Source: Firmicutes bacterium UBA5420
GTDB taxonomy: Bacteria > Bacillota > Limnochordia > Darwinibacteriales > Darwinibacteriaceae
Assembly: GCA_002409455.1 (NCBI GenBank)
Contig: DHNI01000116.1
Location: 38,917 to 60,385 of the forward strand
Direction: 5' to 3'
Length of the DNA stretch: 21,469 bases
The translations under genes and the position numbers were made by a program. The notes under the pieces are model-generated. The model saw only the letters and a program-made list of their open reading frames with translations. It was not told the origin of the DNA and searched no databases. Below are positions 6,835-14,316 of the stretch, one piece after another (within the stretch, counting starts at the first letter, position 1; each line of letters opens with the position of its first letter).

Positions 6835-8142
6835 TTACTCGTCGACCCTTAGGGCTGCATCCATCACTGTCACCCCAATGGGCACTGCCACCTGGCTGCC
6901 AGATCCTCCCTGTTCTACCAAGACAGCCACTGCTACCTGCGGTCTCTCCGTCGGTGCAAACCCAATAAACCAAGCATGATCGGCCCCTGAGCCCGTTTGG
7001 GCAGTGCCAGTCTTGCCTCCATAGTCCAAAGACAAAGGTAAGCTAGTCTGGGCCGTTCCTTCCCTTGCGGCGAGAACCATCGCTTCCTGCACATCGCGGG
7101 CCTGTGATCCAGGTAAAACTTGCGATATGCTCTGTGGTCGGGTAATTTGCCGCATTTTGAGCCCTCCCCGCACTTCTTGCACCACAAAGGGCCGCATAAG
7201 CACTCCCCCATTGGCAATGGTGGAGACAACCGAAGCCATCTGCAAGGGTGTCACTAAGAGCTCTCCCTGCCCTATGCCTAACTGTGCTGCGTCGTAAGCA
7301 GACGTGATTTTAGCGGGAAGATAACCACCTAGATTTTGCAAATCAAAGCCCACATCCATCCCAAAACCAAAGCGTCGAAACTCCTCAATGAGACGATCTC
7401 CTAAAGACATGGCTAACTGGGCAAAAACAACGTTGGAAGAGACTGCTAAGGCCTGGTCGGTTGTAATGCTCCCGTGGGCCTTTCCACCATAGTTACTAAT
7501 GGTACGATTCTCTAATACCATGGAGCCATGATCGTGCCAGATCTGGTTGCGTTCTACCAACCCCTCTCCCAAAGCGGCTCCATATACGATAGGCTTAACG
7601 ACTGAGCCGGGAGGATAAAGGCCATGGGTTGCTCTATTCAAGAAAGGACTTCGTTCGTCGCCAAGATAATTTGACCAATTGGCGTCGAGTGCGTTCCCGT
7701 CTACCCCAGGTGAAGAGACTAGGGCCAAAACTTCACCGCTCGTGGGCTTAACGACCACAACGGCGCCTTGTTTGCCTGCAAGGGCTTGTTCTGCAACCTT
7801 CTGCACGTCAAGATCCAATGTGGTAATCAGGCTGCGCCCCTGGCTTAAGTCCTCATGGTACCGCCGTTCTAGCCCCGTCATACCATAGCGCTGGTGAAAA
7901 TACCCAACCACATGGCAAAGGGATGGAGCGGCATAATTGCGGGCAAAGATTGTTCCGTCGGATGTAGATGCAGCCAGCGGCACCCCGCGGCGATCATAGA
8001 TAACGCCACGATCTTCTTTGAACATCTGATAATAGCGTGGATTGGCCGGATGGTCTTGTATATCAGCACAGATTTGCCAATAAAACAAGCTTAGAAAAAG
8101 GAGACCAAACATAGTGACCAAAGCCAGAAAGGATTTGCGCAC
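6835..8142 (-). CDS. pbpA: Class B penicillin-binding protein, PbpA-like transpeptidase
   Basis: 435 residues starting at a GTG immediately after the stop of the SEDS gene (no gap). One N-terminal membrane anchor (about 5-24) precedes a short N-terminal module (EDRGVIYDRRGVPLA) and the transpeptidase domain. All three active-site motifs are present: SxxK at S180-K183 (YPPGSVVKP), SxN at S235-N237 and KTG at 377-379 (GGKTGTAQTG). It cross-links peptidoglycan on the outer face of the membrane. The small pedestal region and length resemble actinobacterial PbpA more than FtsI or PBP2 with a large dimerisation domain. Direct coupling to a SEDS polymerase indicates that the two form a glycosyltransferase-transpeptidase pair for elongation, division or spore cortex. 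Confidence 0.93.
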   Translation of the reverse strand: MRKSFLALVTMFGLLFLSLFYWQICADIQDHPANPRYYQMFKEDRGVIYDRRGVPLAASTSDGTIFARNYAAPSLCHVVGYFHQRYGMTGLERRYHEDLSQGRSLITTLDLDVQKVAEQALAGKQGAVVVVKPTSGEVLALVSSPGVDGNALDANWSNYLGDERSPFLNRATHGLYPPGSVVKPIVYGAALGEGLVERNQIWHDHGSMVLENRTISNYGGKAHGSITTDQALAVSSNVVFAQLAMSLGDRLIEEFRRFGFGMDVGFDLQNLGGYLPAKITSAYDAAQLGIGQGELLVTPLQMASVVSTIANGGVLMRPFVVQEVRGGLKMRQITRPQSISQVLPGSQARDVQEAMVLAAREGTAQTSLPLSLDYGGKTGTAQTGSGADHAWFIGFAPTERPQVAVAVLVEQGGSGSQVAVPIGVTVMDAALRVDE

Positions 8143-9312
8143 CTACTCTTCACCCCTCTTTCCCCCCAGACCCACGAGCATGCCGAGCATGGCAAGTTGG
8201 GCTACCAAAGAGGTCGAGCCATAGCTTACCAGGGGTAAGGTCATACCAGTAAAGGGTACGAGCCGCAAAACGCCTCCTACAACTAAAAACACCTGCACGT
8301 GGAGTAGAAGTGTCAAGCCTAGGCCAAGCATCTGCAGGAGCTTATCCTGCACCGCATGGAGGAGGCGCAAAGCCCAAAAGGCCAAACTTAAGTATACCAT
8401 AAGTAAGGAAAACGTGCCTAAGAAACCAAATTCCTCGCCAATCACTGCAAACAAATAATCCGTATGCACATTAGGGATCACCTGGGCAAACCCTGCCCCA
8501 AGCCCCTGGCCCACCACTCCACCGCTCCTGAGCGCAAAGAGCCCTTGCAGCACTTGGTAGCCTTTACTATCTAAATAGTCCCAGGGCCACAACCAGGCCA
8601 GAGCCCTACTGCGCAAATGAGGAAACCACAGGTAAGCAAAGATAAAACCACAGGCCGTGGCTACAATATACCCAAAGAGCTTTGGCCAGGTGAATTTCCA
8701 GTGCAAGGACATCCAGCAAAATACAAAAAACACTAAAAGAGCTGGTCCAAGATCGCGCTGCCAGGCCAAAATCAAGAAAAACGCACTGAGAATTACCAGC
8801 AACTCCCACCTGGGGCGTTCTTCCGTAAAGTAGTGAGCCAGGTAGAACACGAGAAAGATGCGGGCTAATTCGACGGGCTGAAAGCGCACTCCGAAAAGCG
8901 TAAGCCATGCCTGGGCGCCACCTGCACTTTGCCCAAAGAGGGCAGTTGCCGCAAGAAGGCCAAGAGCTGCACCAGCCCACATTAGGGGGTAGGGAAATCT
9001 CCTTGTACCTATCCAGAGACCCAGTACATAGGCTACGCATGCCACCAGCGCCCCCCAAAACTGTAAGGTGGCCCAAGAGGCATTGAGCCGAGCCAAAAAC
9101 ACCCAACCTATCAACACCAAAATGGCCACAAAGGGGATTGCCCCCCCATTGAACCTGAGTTGTCTAGTCAAAAGGAACAAAACCATGAACGCAACCCAAA
9201 GTACCATAGGTTGCCACCAACAAATCTGCCCTTGGAGCCAAATAAGCCACCACGTCAAGCAGAACAGCCAGCCGGCAAACTCAAACCAAGTACGATAGAG
9301 GATTCTGATCAC
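8143..9312 (-). CDS. SEDS peptidoglycan glycosyltransferase (FtsW/RodA/SpoVE family)
   Basis: 389 residues, about ten membrane helices. The GTG start at 9312 is supported by GGAGGAGG seven to eight bases upstream. Family signatures are QPVELARIF (145-153), QRDLGPALL (185-193), GGVVGQGLGAG (264-274), PNVHTDYLFAVIGEEFGFLG (280-299) with the conserved acidic residue D285, and PFTGMTLPLVSYGSTSLV (353-370). SEDS proteins polymerise glycan strands from lipid II and act with a class B PBP, which here is the next gene. The sequence does not show whether this is the rod-shape (RodA), division (FtsW) or sporulation (SpoVE) member. The FHA-phosphatase-SEDS-PBP-kinase order matches mycobacterial rodA, so I lean to RodA. 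Confidence 0.93.
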   Translation of the reverse strand: MIRILYRTWFEFAGWLFCLTWWLIWLQGQICWWQPMVLWVAFMVLFLLTRQLRFNGGAIPFVAILVLIGWVFLARLNASWATLQFWGALVACVAYVLGLWIGTRRFPYPLMWAGAALGLLAATALFGQSAGGAQAWLTLFGVRFQPVELARIFLVFYLAHYFTEERPRWELLVILSAFFLILAWQRDLGPALLVFFVFCWMSLHWKFTWPKLFGYIVATACGFIFAYLWFPHLRSRALAWLWPWDYLDSKGYQVLQGLFALRSGGVVGQGLGAGFAQVIPNVHTDYLFAVIGEEFGFLGTFSLLMVYLSLAFWALRLLHAVQDKLLQMLGLGLTLLLHVQVFLVVGGVLRLVPFTGMTLPLVSYGSTSLVAQLAMLGMLVGLGGKRGEE

Positions 9313-9328
9313 GGGATTACCTCCTCCG

Positions 9329-10039
9329 CTAAACCTTGGCTACGATCACCGTTACATTATCAACGCCGCCCGATTGATTGGCTAAATCAACAAGCTCCTG
9401 GGCTAAATTTCCAGAGTCAAAGCCTTGCCGCAACCTCTGTTCAATGAGGGCATCATCTACAAGATCCGTTAGGCCATCGGTGCAAAGCATCACCAAGGTA
9501 CCAGGCGCAAGGTCATGCGTGATCAGGTCAATTTGGATCTCTCTTGCACCTAAGGCCTGGGTAACCATATTTTTTTTGGGATGGGTACGGGCCTCTGCAG
9601 CCGTGATGGTGCCGGAGCGCAATAGTTCGCCGACTATAGAATGATCCTGGGTCACCTGCTTTAAAGCCCCATCAGAAAAGATGTAACAGCGGCTGTCGCC
9701 AACATGACCAACAGTGAGCGTGGAACGTCCGTCATGATCAGGATCAGAAACCCAGGCAAGAGTAATGGTGCTTCCCATGCCATGATAGTCCTTATTTCTC
9801 GCAGAGGCATCAAGTATATGCTCTTGCGCTTGACGGATAGCTGCCAAAACCTCCTCTTTGGGGCTTTTACCACTGAAGGGATAGCTTTGGATTGCCTTGA
9901 TTGCTACGTCGGCAGCTACCTCCCCAGCAAGATGTCCTCCCATGCCATCACAGACAACAAGGCATGAAGGCGTTACCCAAAAAGCATCTTCATTGTTTTG
10001 GCGTACTTGTCCAACATCGGTTGCAGTCTTTACATCCAC
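9329..10039 (-). CDS. prpC: PP2C-family Ser/Thr protein phosphatase (PrpC/PstP/Stp1)
   Basis: 236 residues from the GTG at 10039, chosen because TAGGAG lies eight bases upstream and the protein then begins VDVKTATDVGQVRQNNED, the normal start of soluble PP2C enzymes. The open frame runs on to 10201 but overlaps two other genes. Metal-binding aspartates lie in NNED (D18), VVCDGMGGHLAGE (D31), CTDGLTDLV and GGVDNVTVIV. The signature GHVGDSRCYIF is also present. Unlike mycobacterial PstP there is no membrane segment, so it resembles Bacillus PrpC. It removes phosphate from targets of the PASTA kinase encoded in the same operon. The stop is 16 bases before the SEDS gene, whose ribosome binding site fills the gap. 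Confidence 0.95.
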   Translation of the reverse strand: MDVKTATDVGQVRQNNEDAFWVTPSCLVVCDGMGGHLAGEVAADVAIKAIQSYPFSGKSPKEEVLAAIRQAQEHILDASARNKDYHGMGSTITLAWVSDPDHDGRSTLTVGHVGDSRCYIFSDGALKQVTQDHSIVGELLRSGTITAAEARTHPKKNMVTQALGAREIQIDLITHDLAPGTLVMLCTDGLTDLVDDALIEQRLRQGFDSGNLAQELVDLANQSGGVDNVTVIVAKV

Positions 10040-10050
10040 GGCAAACACTC

Positions 10051-10149
10051 CTATTTTAGCTCTTCGAGCATTGCTTTGACAAACTGAAGCACAATTCTCA
10101 CTAGCCAAACCACTAAGATCGCCCGTCCTATCCAGTGGATTAGGGCCAT
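10051..10149 (-). CDS. Small single-span membrane peptide between FHA and PP2C genes
   Basis: A 32-residue frame starting MALIHWIGRAILVVWLVRIV and ending in KAMLEELK. The ATG at 10149 has GAGGAG eight bases upstream. An in-frame ATG at 10155 overlaps the FHA stop as ATGA and would add two residues. Residues about 4-24 form one hydrophobic helix interrupted by R9 and R18, and the tail is charged (K25, EELK). Its stop TAG (10053-10051) is fused to the ribosome binding site of the phosphatase gene (TAGGAG), so FHA, peptide and phosphatase look translationally coupled. I do not recognise the peptide. It could anchor or tether the FHA protein or the soluble phosphatase to the membrane near the kinase, but that is inference from position only. 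Confidence 0.6.
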   Translation of the reverse strand: MALIHWIGRAILVVWLVRIVLQFVKAMLEELK

Positions 10150-10151
10150 GC

Positions 10152-10574
10152 TCATCTCTCCTCATATACGAACAAGGTTTGCCCGATTTGGATCCTGTCA
10201 CCGGTCTTTAACACTGCACTGCGAATGGGCCTGCCATTGACAAGGGTGCCGTTCTTGCTCATATTATCCTTCAAAAGCCATCCATCGCCGTCCAGGTTAA
10301 AACTAGCATGCACCCGACTTGAGCCTGGATCGGTCAGCTTGAGATGGCAACTATGCCCCCTACCAACCAAAAAACCTGGCTGGAGCAGAATCGCTCCGAA
10401 ATCTGTGATCAGATAACTCTGCTTGCTGTGACCCAGTTCTTTCTCCTTGGTTATCACATAACGTCTGGTAGGGGCTAAATCTGCCTTGTCACCTTGCTTA
10501 AATTCTTCCTGCTTCACACTTTTCCCTTTTATTCCTGCAATCTTTGTCGCTATCCAGATCTTCAGCTTCTCCAT
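10152..10574 (-). CDS. FHA-domain phosphothreonine-binding protein (FhaB-like)
   Basis: 140 residues from the ATG at 10574. A TTG one codon upstream is an alternative and is closer to the GGAG. The N-terminal third (1-60) is charged, with a short hydrophobic stretch (LKIWIATKIAGI) but no clear membrane helix. The C-terminal FHA domain (about 60-138) has all core residues: G71-R72-G73, S86-x-x-H89 (GSSRVHASF), N108-G109-T110 and N113-G114. FHA domains bind phosphothreonine peptides, so this protein is a likely reader or substrate of the PASTA kinase in the same operon. The gene starts nine bases past the rlmN stop and its own stop overlaps the next small ORF. In mycobacteria the FhaB gene sits in the same place before the phosphatase. 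Confidence 0.92.
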   Translation of the reverse strand: MEKLKIWIATKIAGIKGKSVKQEEFKQGDKADLAPTRRYVITKEKELGHSKQSYLITDFGAILLQPGFLVGRGHSCHLKLTDPGSSRVHASFNLDGDGWLLKDNMSKNGTLVNGRPIRSAVLKTGDRIQIGQTLFVYEER

Positions 10575-10582
10575 CAAATCAA

Positions 10583-11605
10583 TCACTCCTGTAGCTGGGT
10601 TTGCCGCAGTTGGCCACACGCTGCCTCTATATCGGTGCCCCGCTCTTTGCGAATGGATACAGGAATGTGCCCCGCCTCCAAAACCTGTGCAAACTCTGCG
10701 AGTCCCTTGGCAGAGGGCCTTCTTTCTGATCCCACCGGATTAATCGGAATCAAATTCACATGACAAAGTCGTCCTTTCAATAGATGTTGCAGCCTCTTCG
10801 CCTGCTCCACTGTATCATTAAAACCATGAATTAGGGCATACTCATAAGAGATACGCCGCCCCGTCTGTTCAGTATAATACTCGCACGCCTCCAAGAGTTC
10901 TTGGAGGGGAAACCTTTTGTTTACTGGCATCACTTCTGAGCGCTCAGCATCTGTCGTGGCATGGAGGGAGATAGCCAAATTGACTTGGATATTCTCCCGA
11001 GCCAGAGCCCGAATTTGGGGGGCCAGACCACATGTGGAAATGGTCAATCGCCGAGCGCCTAAGTTAAGCCCCTGCGGGTGATTCAAAAGGCGAACACTGC
11101 GCAGGAGGGCTTCATAGTTGGCTAATGGCTCTCCCATGCCCATGTATACAATATTAGTAATGTTTTGCCCAAGTGCCTTAAGCCTGTTTTCAACCCATAA
11201 CACCTGAGATACAATCTCCGCAGCAGTAAGATTTCGCACATAGCCACTTTGACCTGTAGCACAAAAGGAGCAAGCCATAGCACACCCAACCTGGGTTGAA
11301 ATGCAAAGCGTCTGCCTCTCCTCCTCTGGAATGAGAACTGCTTCTATAGTAGATCTATCCTTGAGGGCAAAAAGGTACTTCTCTGTGCCGTCCACAGACT
11401 TACGACTAGTAGCTAGTTGCAGGGGCCAAGGAAACGCCTTTTCTAGTTCAGTGATCACGCGCTTTGGCAAGTTGGTCATTTCTTCAAAGCTCTGAGCCGC
11501 ATGCCTATGTAGCCAAGCAAAAATCTGGTCAGCACGGAACGCGGGAATTTGCCGTTCTGCTAGCCAATCTTTTATTTCTTCAGGAAAAAGTCCAACTAAA
11601 TCCAC
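10583..11605 (-). CDS. rlmN: 23S rRNA (adenine-2503-C2)-methyltransferase, radical SAM
   Basis: 340 residues from the GTG at 11605, which has GGAGG seven bases upstream. RlmN methylates A2503 of 23S rRNA and A37 of some tRNAs. The radical-SAM cluster ligands are C108, C112 and C115 (GCAMACSFC), followed by MGMGEPLANY for SAM binding. The C-terminal mechanistic cysteine is C330 in GTDIEAACGQL. An N-terminal helical RNA-binding region (IKDWLAERQIPAFRADQIFAWL begins near residue 11) is complete. It is the first gene of the operon leading to rpe. Its end is nine bases before the FHA start codon. Confidence 0.97.
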   Translation of the reverse strand: MDLVGLFPEEIKDWLAERQIPAFRADQIFAWLHRHAAQSFEEMTNLPKRVITELEKAFPWPLQLATSRKSVDGTEKYLFALKDRSTIEAVLIPEEERQTLCISTQVGCAMACSFCATGQSGYVRNLTAAEIVSQVLWVENRLKALGQNITNIVYMGMGEPLANYEALLRSVRLLNHPQGLNLGARRLTISTCGLAPQIRALARENIQVNLAISLHATTDAERSEVMPVNKRFPLQELLEACEYYTEQTGRRISYEYALIHGFNDTVEQAKRLQHLLKGRLCHVNLIPINPVGSERRPSAKGLAEFAQVLEAGHIPVSIRKERGTDIEAACGQLRQTQLQE

Positions 11606-11632
11606 AGAAAGACCTCCAGTTCAAGGGGTGAG

Positions 11633-12020
<388 letters not shown>

Positions 12021-12027
12021 CAAACTC

Positions 12028-12057
12028 AGTATAAACCCTAGTGAAGGACTTTGTCAA
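12028..12057 (-). promoter_or_regulatory. Sigma-A promoter of tRNA-Pro
   Basis: Minus strand TTGACA (12057-12052), an 18-base spacer, TATACT (12033-12028). The predicted start is at or a few bases before the mature 5' end at 12020. Confidence 0.75.
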
Positions 12058-12081
12058 TGTCACAAACGCTCAGAAAAGAGC

Positions 12082-12120
12082 AAAAAGGAGCATCTCCCTA
12101 TCCAAAGATGAAGATGCTCC
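12082..12120 (-). terminator. Terminator of spo0A
   Basis: Minus-strand stem GGAGCATCT / AGATGCTCC with a 16-base loop, followed by TTTTT. It lies just past the spo0A stop at 12129. Confidence 0.8.
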
Positions 12121-12128
12121 TCCCCAAA

Positions 12129-12890
12129 TTATCCGCGGGCTTTGTTAATCTGGCTTTCTTCTGCGATCTTCGCAATAATCAAGGAATTGGTAGGCATCCG
12201 TTCGTCACAATAAGGCTCACAAAGCCGGCGTATGAACGATGTGTTCCCATGTTCCCAAGCGGCCACAATGGCATTGCGAATGGCAGCCTCGACCCCGCTT
12301 GCAGTGGTGCGATATTTCTTAGCTAAAGTAGGGTAGATATCCTTAGTAAGGCCTCCAGCAAAATAACCGTCTTCGGTACACATCAGAACGGCTTCCTTCA
12401 AGTACGAAAATCCCTTATAGTGCGGAGGCACACCCATATTATGTAAAAGTTGCGTCACTTTCTGATCTATGGTCAGTCTCGATTCTACAGTTGAGGCGGT
12501 CTCGCTGGCTATCATCCCCTGGGAATTCTGAGCAAATTCTCGCAGCCGTTGGGCGAGAATTTCCAGTTTAAACGGCTTGACCATAAAATAGTCCGCTCCC
12601 AGGGCCATCAGACGGGCTAAGAGATTGTCCGTGCCAAAGGCAGTGATCACAAATACTTTTGGCTTGCGCTTGAGATTCAAGCTGTGTAGCCTTTCCATAA
12701 CACCAAGCCCATCCAAGTAAGGCATGGTGATATCCAGCAATACGACATCGGGCTGCAACTCCGTAATTTGAGTCAGTGCCTGCTCTCCGTCGTAGGCTAA
12801 GCCTACCACCTCAAGATCAGGTTGGGTGTCGAAATAATCCTGCAACGCAGCACACAGTTCCACATTATTGTCGACAACAAGTATTCGCAT
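12129..12890 (-). CDS. spo0A: Sporulation master response regulator Spo0A
   Basis: 253 residues from the ATG at 12890 (GGAGG six bases upstream). The receiver domain (1-125) has phospho-acceptor D53 in VVLLDITMP, the switch ITAFG and VKPFK. The acidic pair is D7-N8 instead of the usual D-D. After a variable linker comes the Spo0A-specific DNA-binding domain (about 145-253): LLHNMGVPPHYKGFSYLKEA, LTKDIYPTLAKKY and TASGVEAAIRNAIVAAW, ending with a MPTNSLIIAKIAE helix. This domain occurs only in Spo0A, which commits cells to sporulation by binding 0A boxes. In the recognition helix, two positions that are arginine in Bacillus (R211, R214) are glycine and alanine here, while E213 and R217 are kept. 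The gene stands alone between rsmB and tRNA-Pro. Confidence 0.96.
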   Translation of the reverse strand: MRILVVDNNVELCAALQDYFDTQPDLEVVGLAYDGEQALTQITELQPDVVLLDITMPYLDGLGVMERLHSLNLKRKPKVFVITAFGTDNLLARLMALGADYFMVKPFKLEILAQRLREFAQNSQGMIASETASTVESRLTIDQKVTQLLHNMGVPPHYKGFSYLKEAVLMCTEDGYFAGGLTKDIYPTLAKKYRTTASGVEAAIRNAIVAAWEHGNTSFIRRLCEPYCDERMPTNSLIIAKIAEESQINKARG

Positions 12891-12921
12891 AGGATCCCTC
12901 CAGCGTTTTACTGGTTTCTTA

Positions 12922-12969
12922 TTTGACAAAAGCTAATGAAATCCTTCCGCTTGATCAATTTTTGTCAAC
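12922..12969 (-). promoter_or_regulatory. spo0A upstream region with candidate 0A boxes and -35 element
   Basis: TTTGTCAAA on the minus strand (12930-12922) matches the 0A-box consensus TTTGTCRAA at all positions, 32 bases before the spo0A start. TTTGTCAAC on the plus strand (12961-12969) is a one-mismatch copy, but it also reads as TTGACA on the minus strand and may simply be the -35 element. The matching -10 (AGGATT, 12945-12940) is poor. AGGATTT there also resembles the -35 of sigma-H promoters. Autoregulation of spo0A is known in Bacillus. Confidence 0.42.
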
Positions 12970-12981
12970 ATAATGTTAACT

Positions 12982-14316
12982 TCAATCTTTTCTGAAAATG
13001 GCCAAAAAGAACCCATCCAGGCCATGGCGGTGGGGAAGGATGGTCTTCATCCAGGTCGGCCCGGCGTCAGAGGGAAACCAACTGGGAAACGAAGCGCCTC
13101 GAAACTCCTGGTGGTTGGCTAAAAACCACTGAGCCATATCTTGGTTTTCCTGCTTGGTTAAGGTGCACGTAGAGTACAGTAATAACCCTCCGGGGGCTAC
13201 ATAGCTCGCGGCCGCACCTAAGATCCGCCTCTGCAATGCGGCGAGTTCCAACACATCATCGAGACGCTTGCGCCAGCGAATGTCTGGGCGATGCCCCATG
13301 GTGCCCAGGCCCGAACAGGGTGCATCAACTAAAACCCTAGGAACAGGAGTCAAACCCAAATTTTCTGCGGCATCACCGAGCCGCGTTTCAATGATAGACA
13401 CCCCGAGACGCTGAGCATTCTCTTCAACCAGTTTCAAACGGGCCTGATGCAGATCGAAGGCAAGAATCTGGCCTTGATCTTCCATCAACTGCGCCAGATG
13501 TGTGGTTTTGCCCCCTGGAGCACTGCAGAGATCATAGACGAGTTGTCCCGGCTGAACCTGCAATGCATGGGCGGCAAGAGCACTACTTTCGTCCTGAACA
13601 TAGTACATTCCCTCCCCTAGAGCTGAATCGCCCACCACCGCGTGGGCAGGACAGACTTCCAGAACGTCGGGAGCAAATCGTCCAGCCTCCGCCGTGACCC
13701 CCTGCCCCTCTAAATAAGCTTTCACCTCTACAGGCGATGCCTTGAGGGTATTCACGCGAACATGCATCTTGGGTGACTTGTTAAAGGCCTGGCAAAGGGC
13801 GATCGTCTCGGTCTTCCCCCAGTACGAAAGCCATTCCTCCACAATCCAGGATGGAAAGGAATACTTAACCCCAATATGTTCTACCAAATCCGATGCTTCA
13901 GAGGGGTAGATGATTGACTCGCGCTGGCGAACTATCTGCCGAAGCACACCGTTGGTGAACTTGACTACTCCTTCATGCCCAAAGAGGCGAGCGAGCTTCA
14001 CCGCCTCGTTCACTGCAGCGCGAGGCGGCACGCGATCAAGGTAGAGGATCTGGTAAACTGCGCTCCGCAAAATGTGCAGAATTAATGGCTTAATCTTCCC
14101 CACAGGCCTGGAGCTGAATGAAGAGAGCACATAATCTAGGTTTCGGCGCATGCGGACAGTACCATAGACAAGCTCTGTGTAAAGCCCTTGATCAAGGCTG
14201 CTTAGGGCATTTTGACGCAAATGCAAATCGAGGACCTCCCGTAGGAAGTCCCCTGTTTCCTCCAGTTCACTTAATGTAACGACTGCAAGCTGCCTGGGAT
14301 TTGTAATTTTCTCCAT
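12982..14316 (-). CDS. rsmB: 16S rRNA (cytosine-967-C5)-methyltransferase
   Basis: 444 residues. The N-terminal NusB-like RNA-binding domain (about 5-135) contains RAAVNEAVKLAR. The C-terminal Rossmann methyltransferase has the SAM motif DLCSAPGGKT (262-271), motif IV VLVDAPCSGLGT with C334 and motif VI YSTCTL with the catalytic C384. Both cysteines typical of RNA m5C enzymes are present. It methylates C967 in the small-subunit rRNA. Its ATG overlaps the yugP stop by one base (TAATG), so translation is coupled. It is the last gene of the def-fmt-yugP-rsmB operon, with spo0A following after about 90 bases. Confidence 0.96.
   Translation of the reverse strand: MEKITNPRQLAVVTLSELEETGDFLREVLDLHLRQNALSSLDQGLYTELVYGTVRMRRNLDYVLSSFSSRPVGKIKPLILHILRSAVYQILYLDRVPPRAAVNEAVKLARLFGHEGVVKFTNGVLRQIVRQRESIIYPSEASDLVEHIGVKYSFPSWIVEEWLSYWGKTETIALCQAFNKSPKMHVRVNTLKASPVEVKAYLEGQGVTAEAGRFAPDVLEVCPAHAVVGDSALGEGMYYVQDESSALAAHALQVQPGQLVYDLCSAPGGKTTHLAQLMEDQGQILAFDLHQARLKLVEENAQRLGVSIIETRLGDAAENLGLTPVPRVLVDAPCSGLGTMGHRPDIRWRKRLDDVLELAALQRRILGAAASYVAPGGLLLYSTCTLTKQENQDMAQWFLANHQEFRGASFPSWFPSDAGPTWMKTILPHRHGLDGFFLAIFRKD

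Noticed and set aside
8606..9106. Minus-strand ORF of 166 codons in another frame
   Set aside because: It lies entirely within the SEDS gene, which has conserved motifs. The alternative product shows none and no ribosome binding site.
10040..10201. Longer phosphatase start at 10201
   Set aside because: It would overlap the FHA gene and the small peptide gene and add an N-terminus foreign to PP2C proteins. The GTG at 10039 has a good ribosome binding site.
12052..12060. 0A-box-like TTTGTCAAT upstream of tRNA-Pro
   Set aside because: It is the complement of a TTGACA -35 element at the right distance from a -10 and the tRNA. No Spo0A role needs to be assumed.
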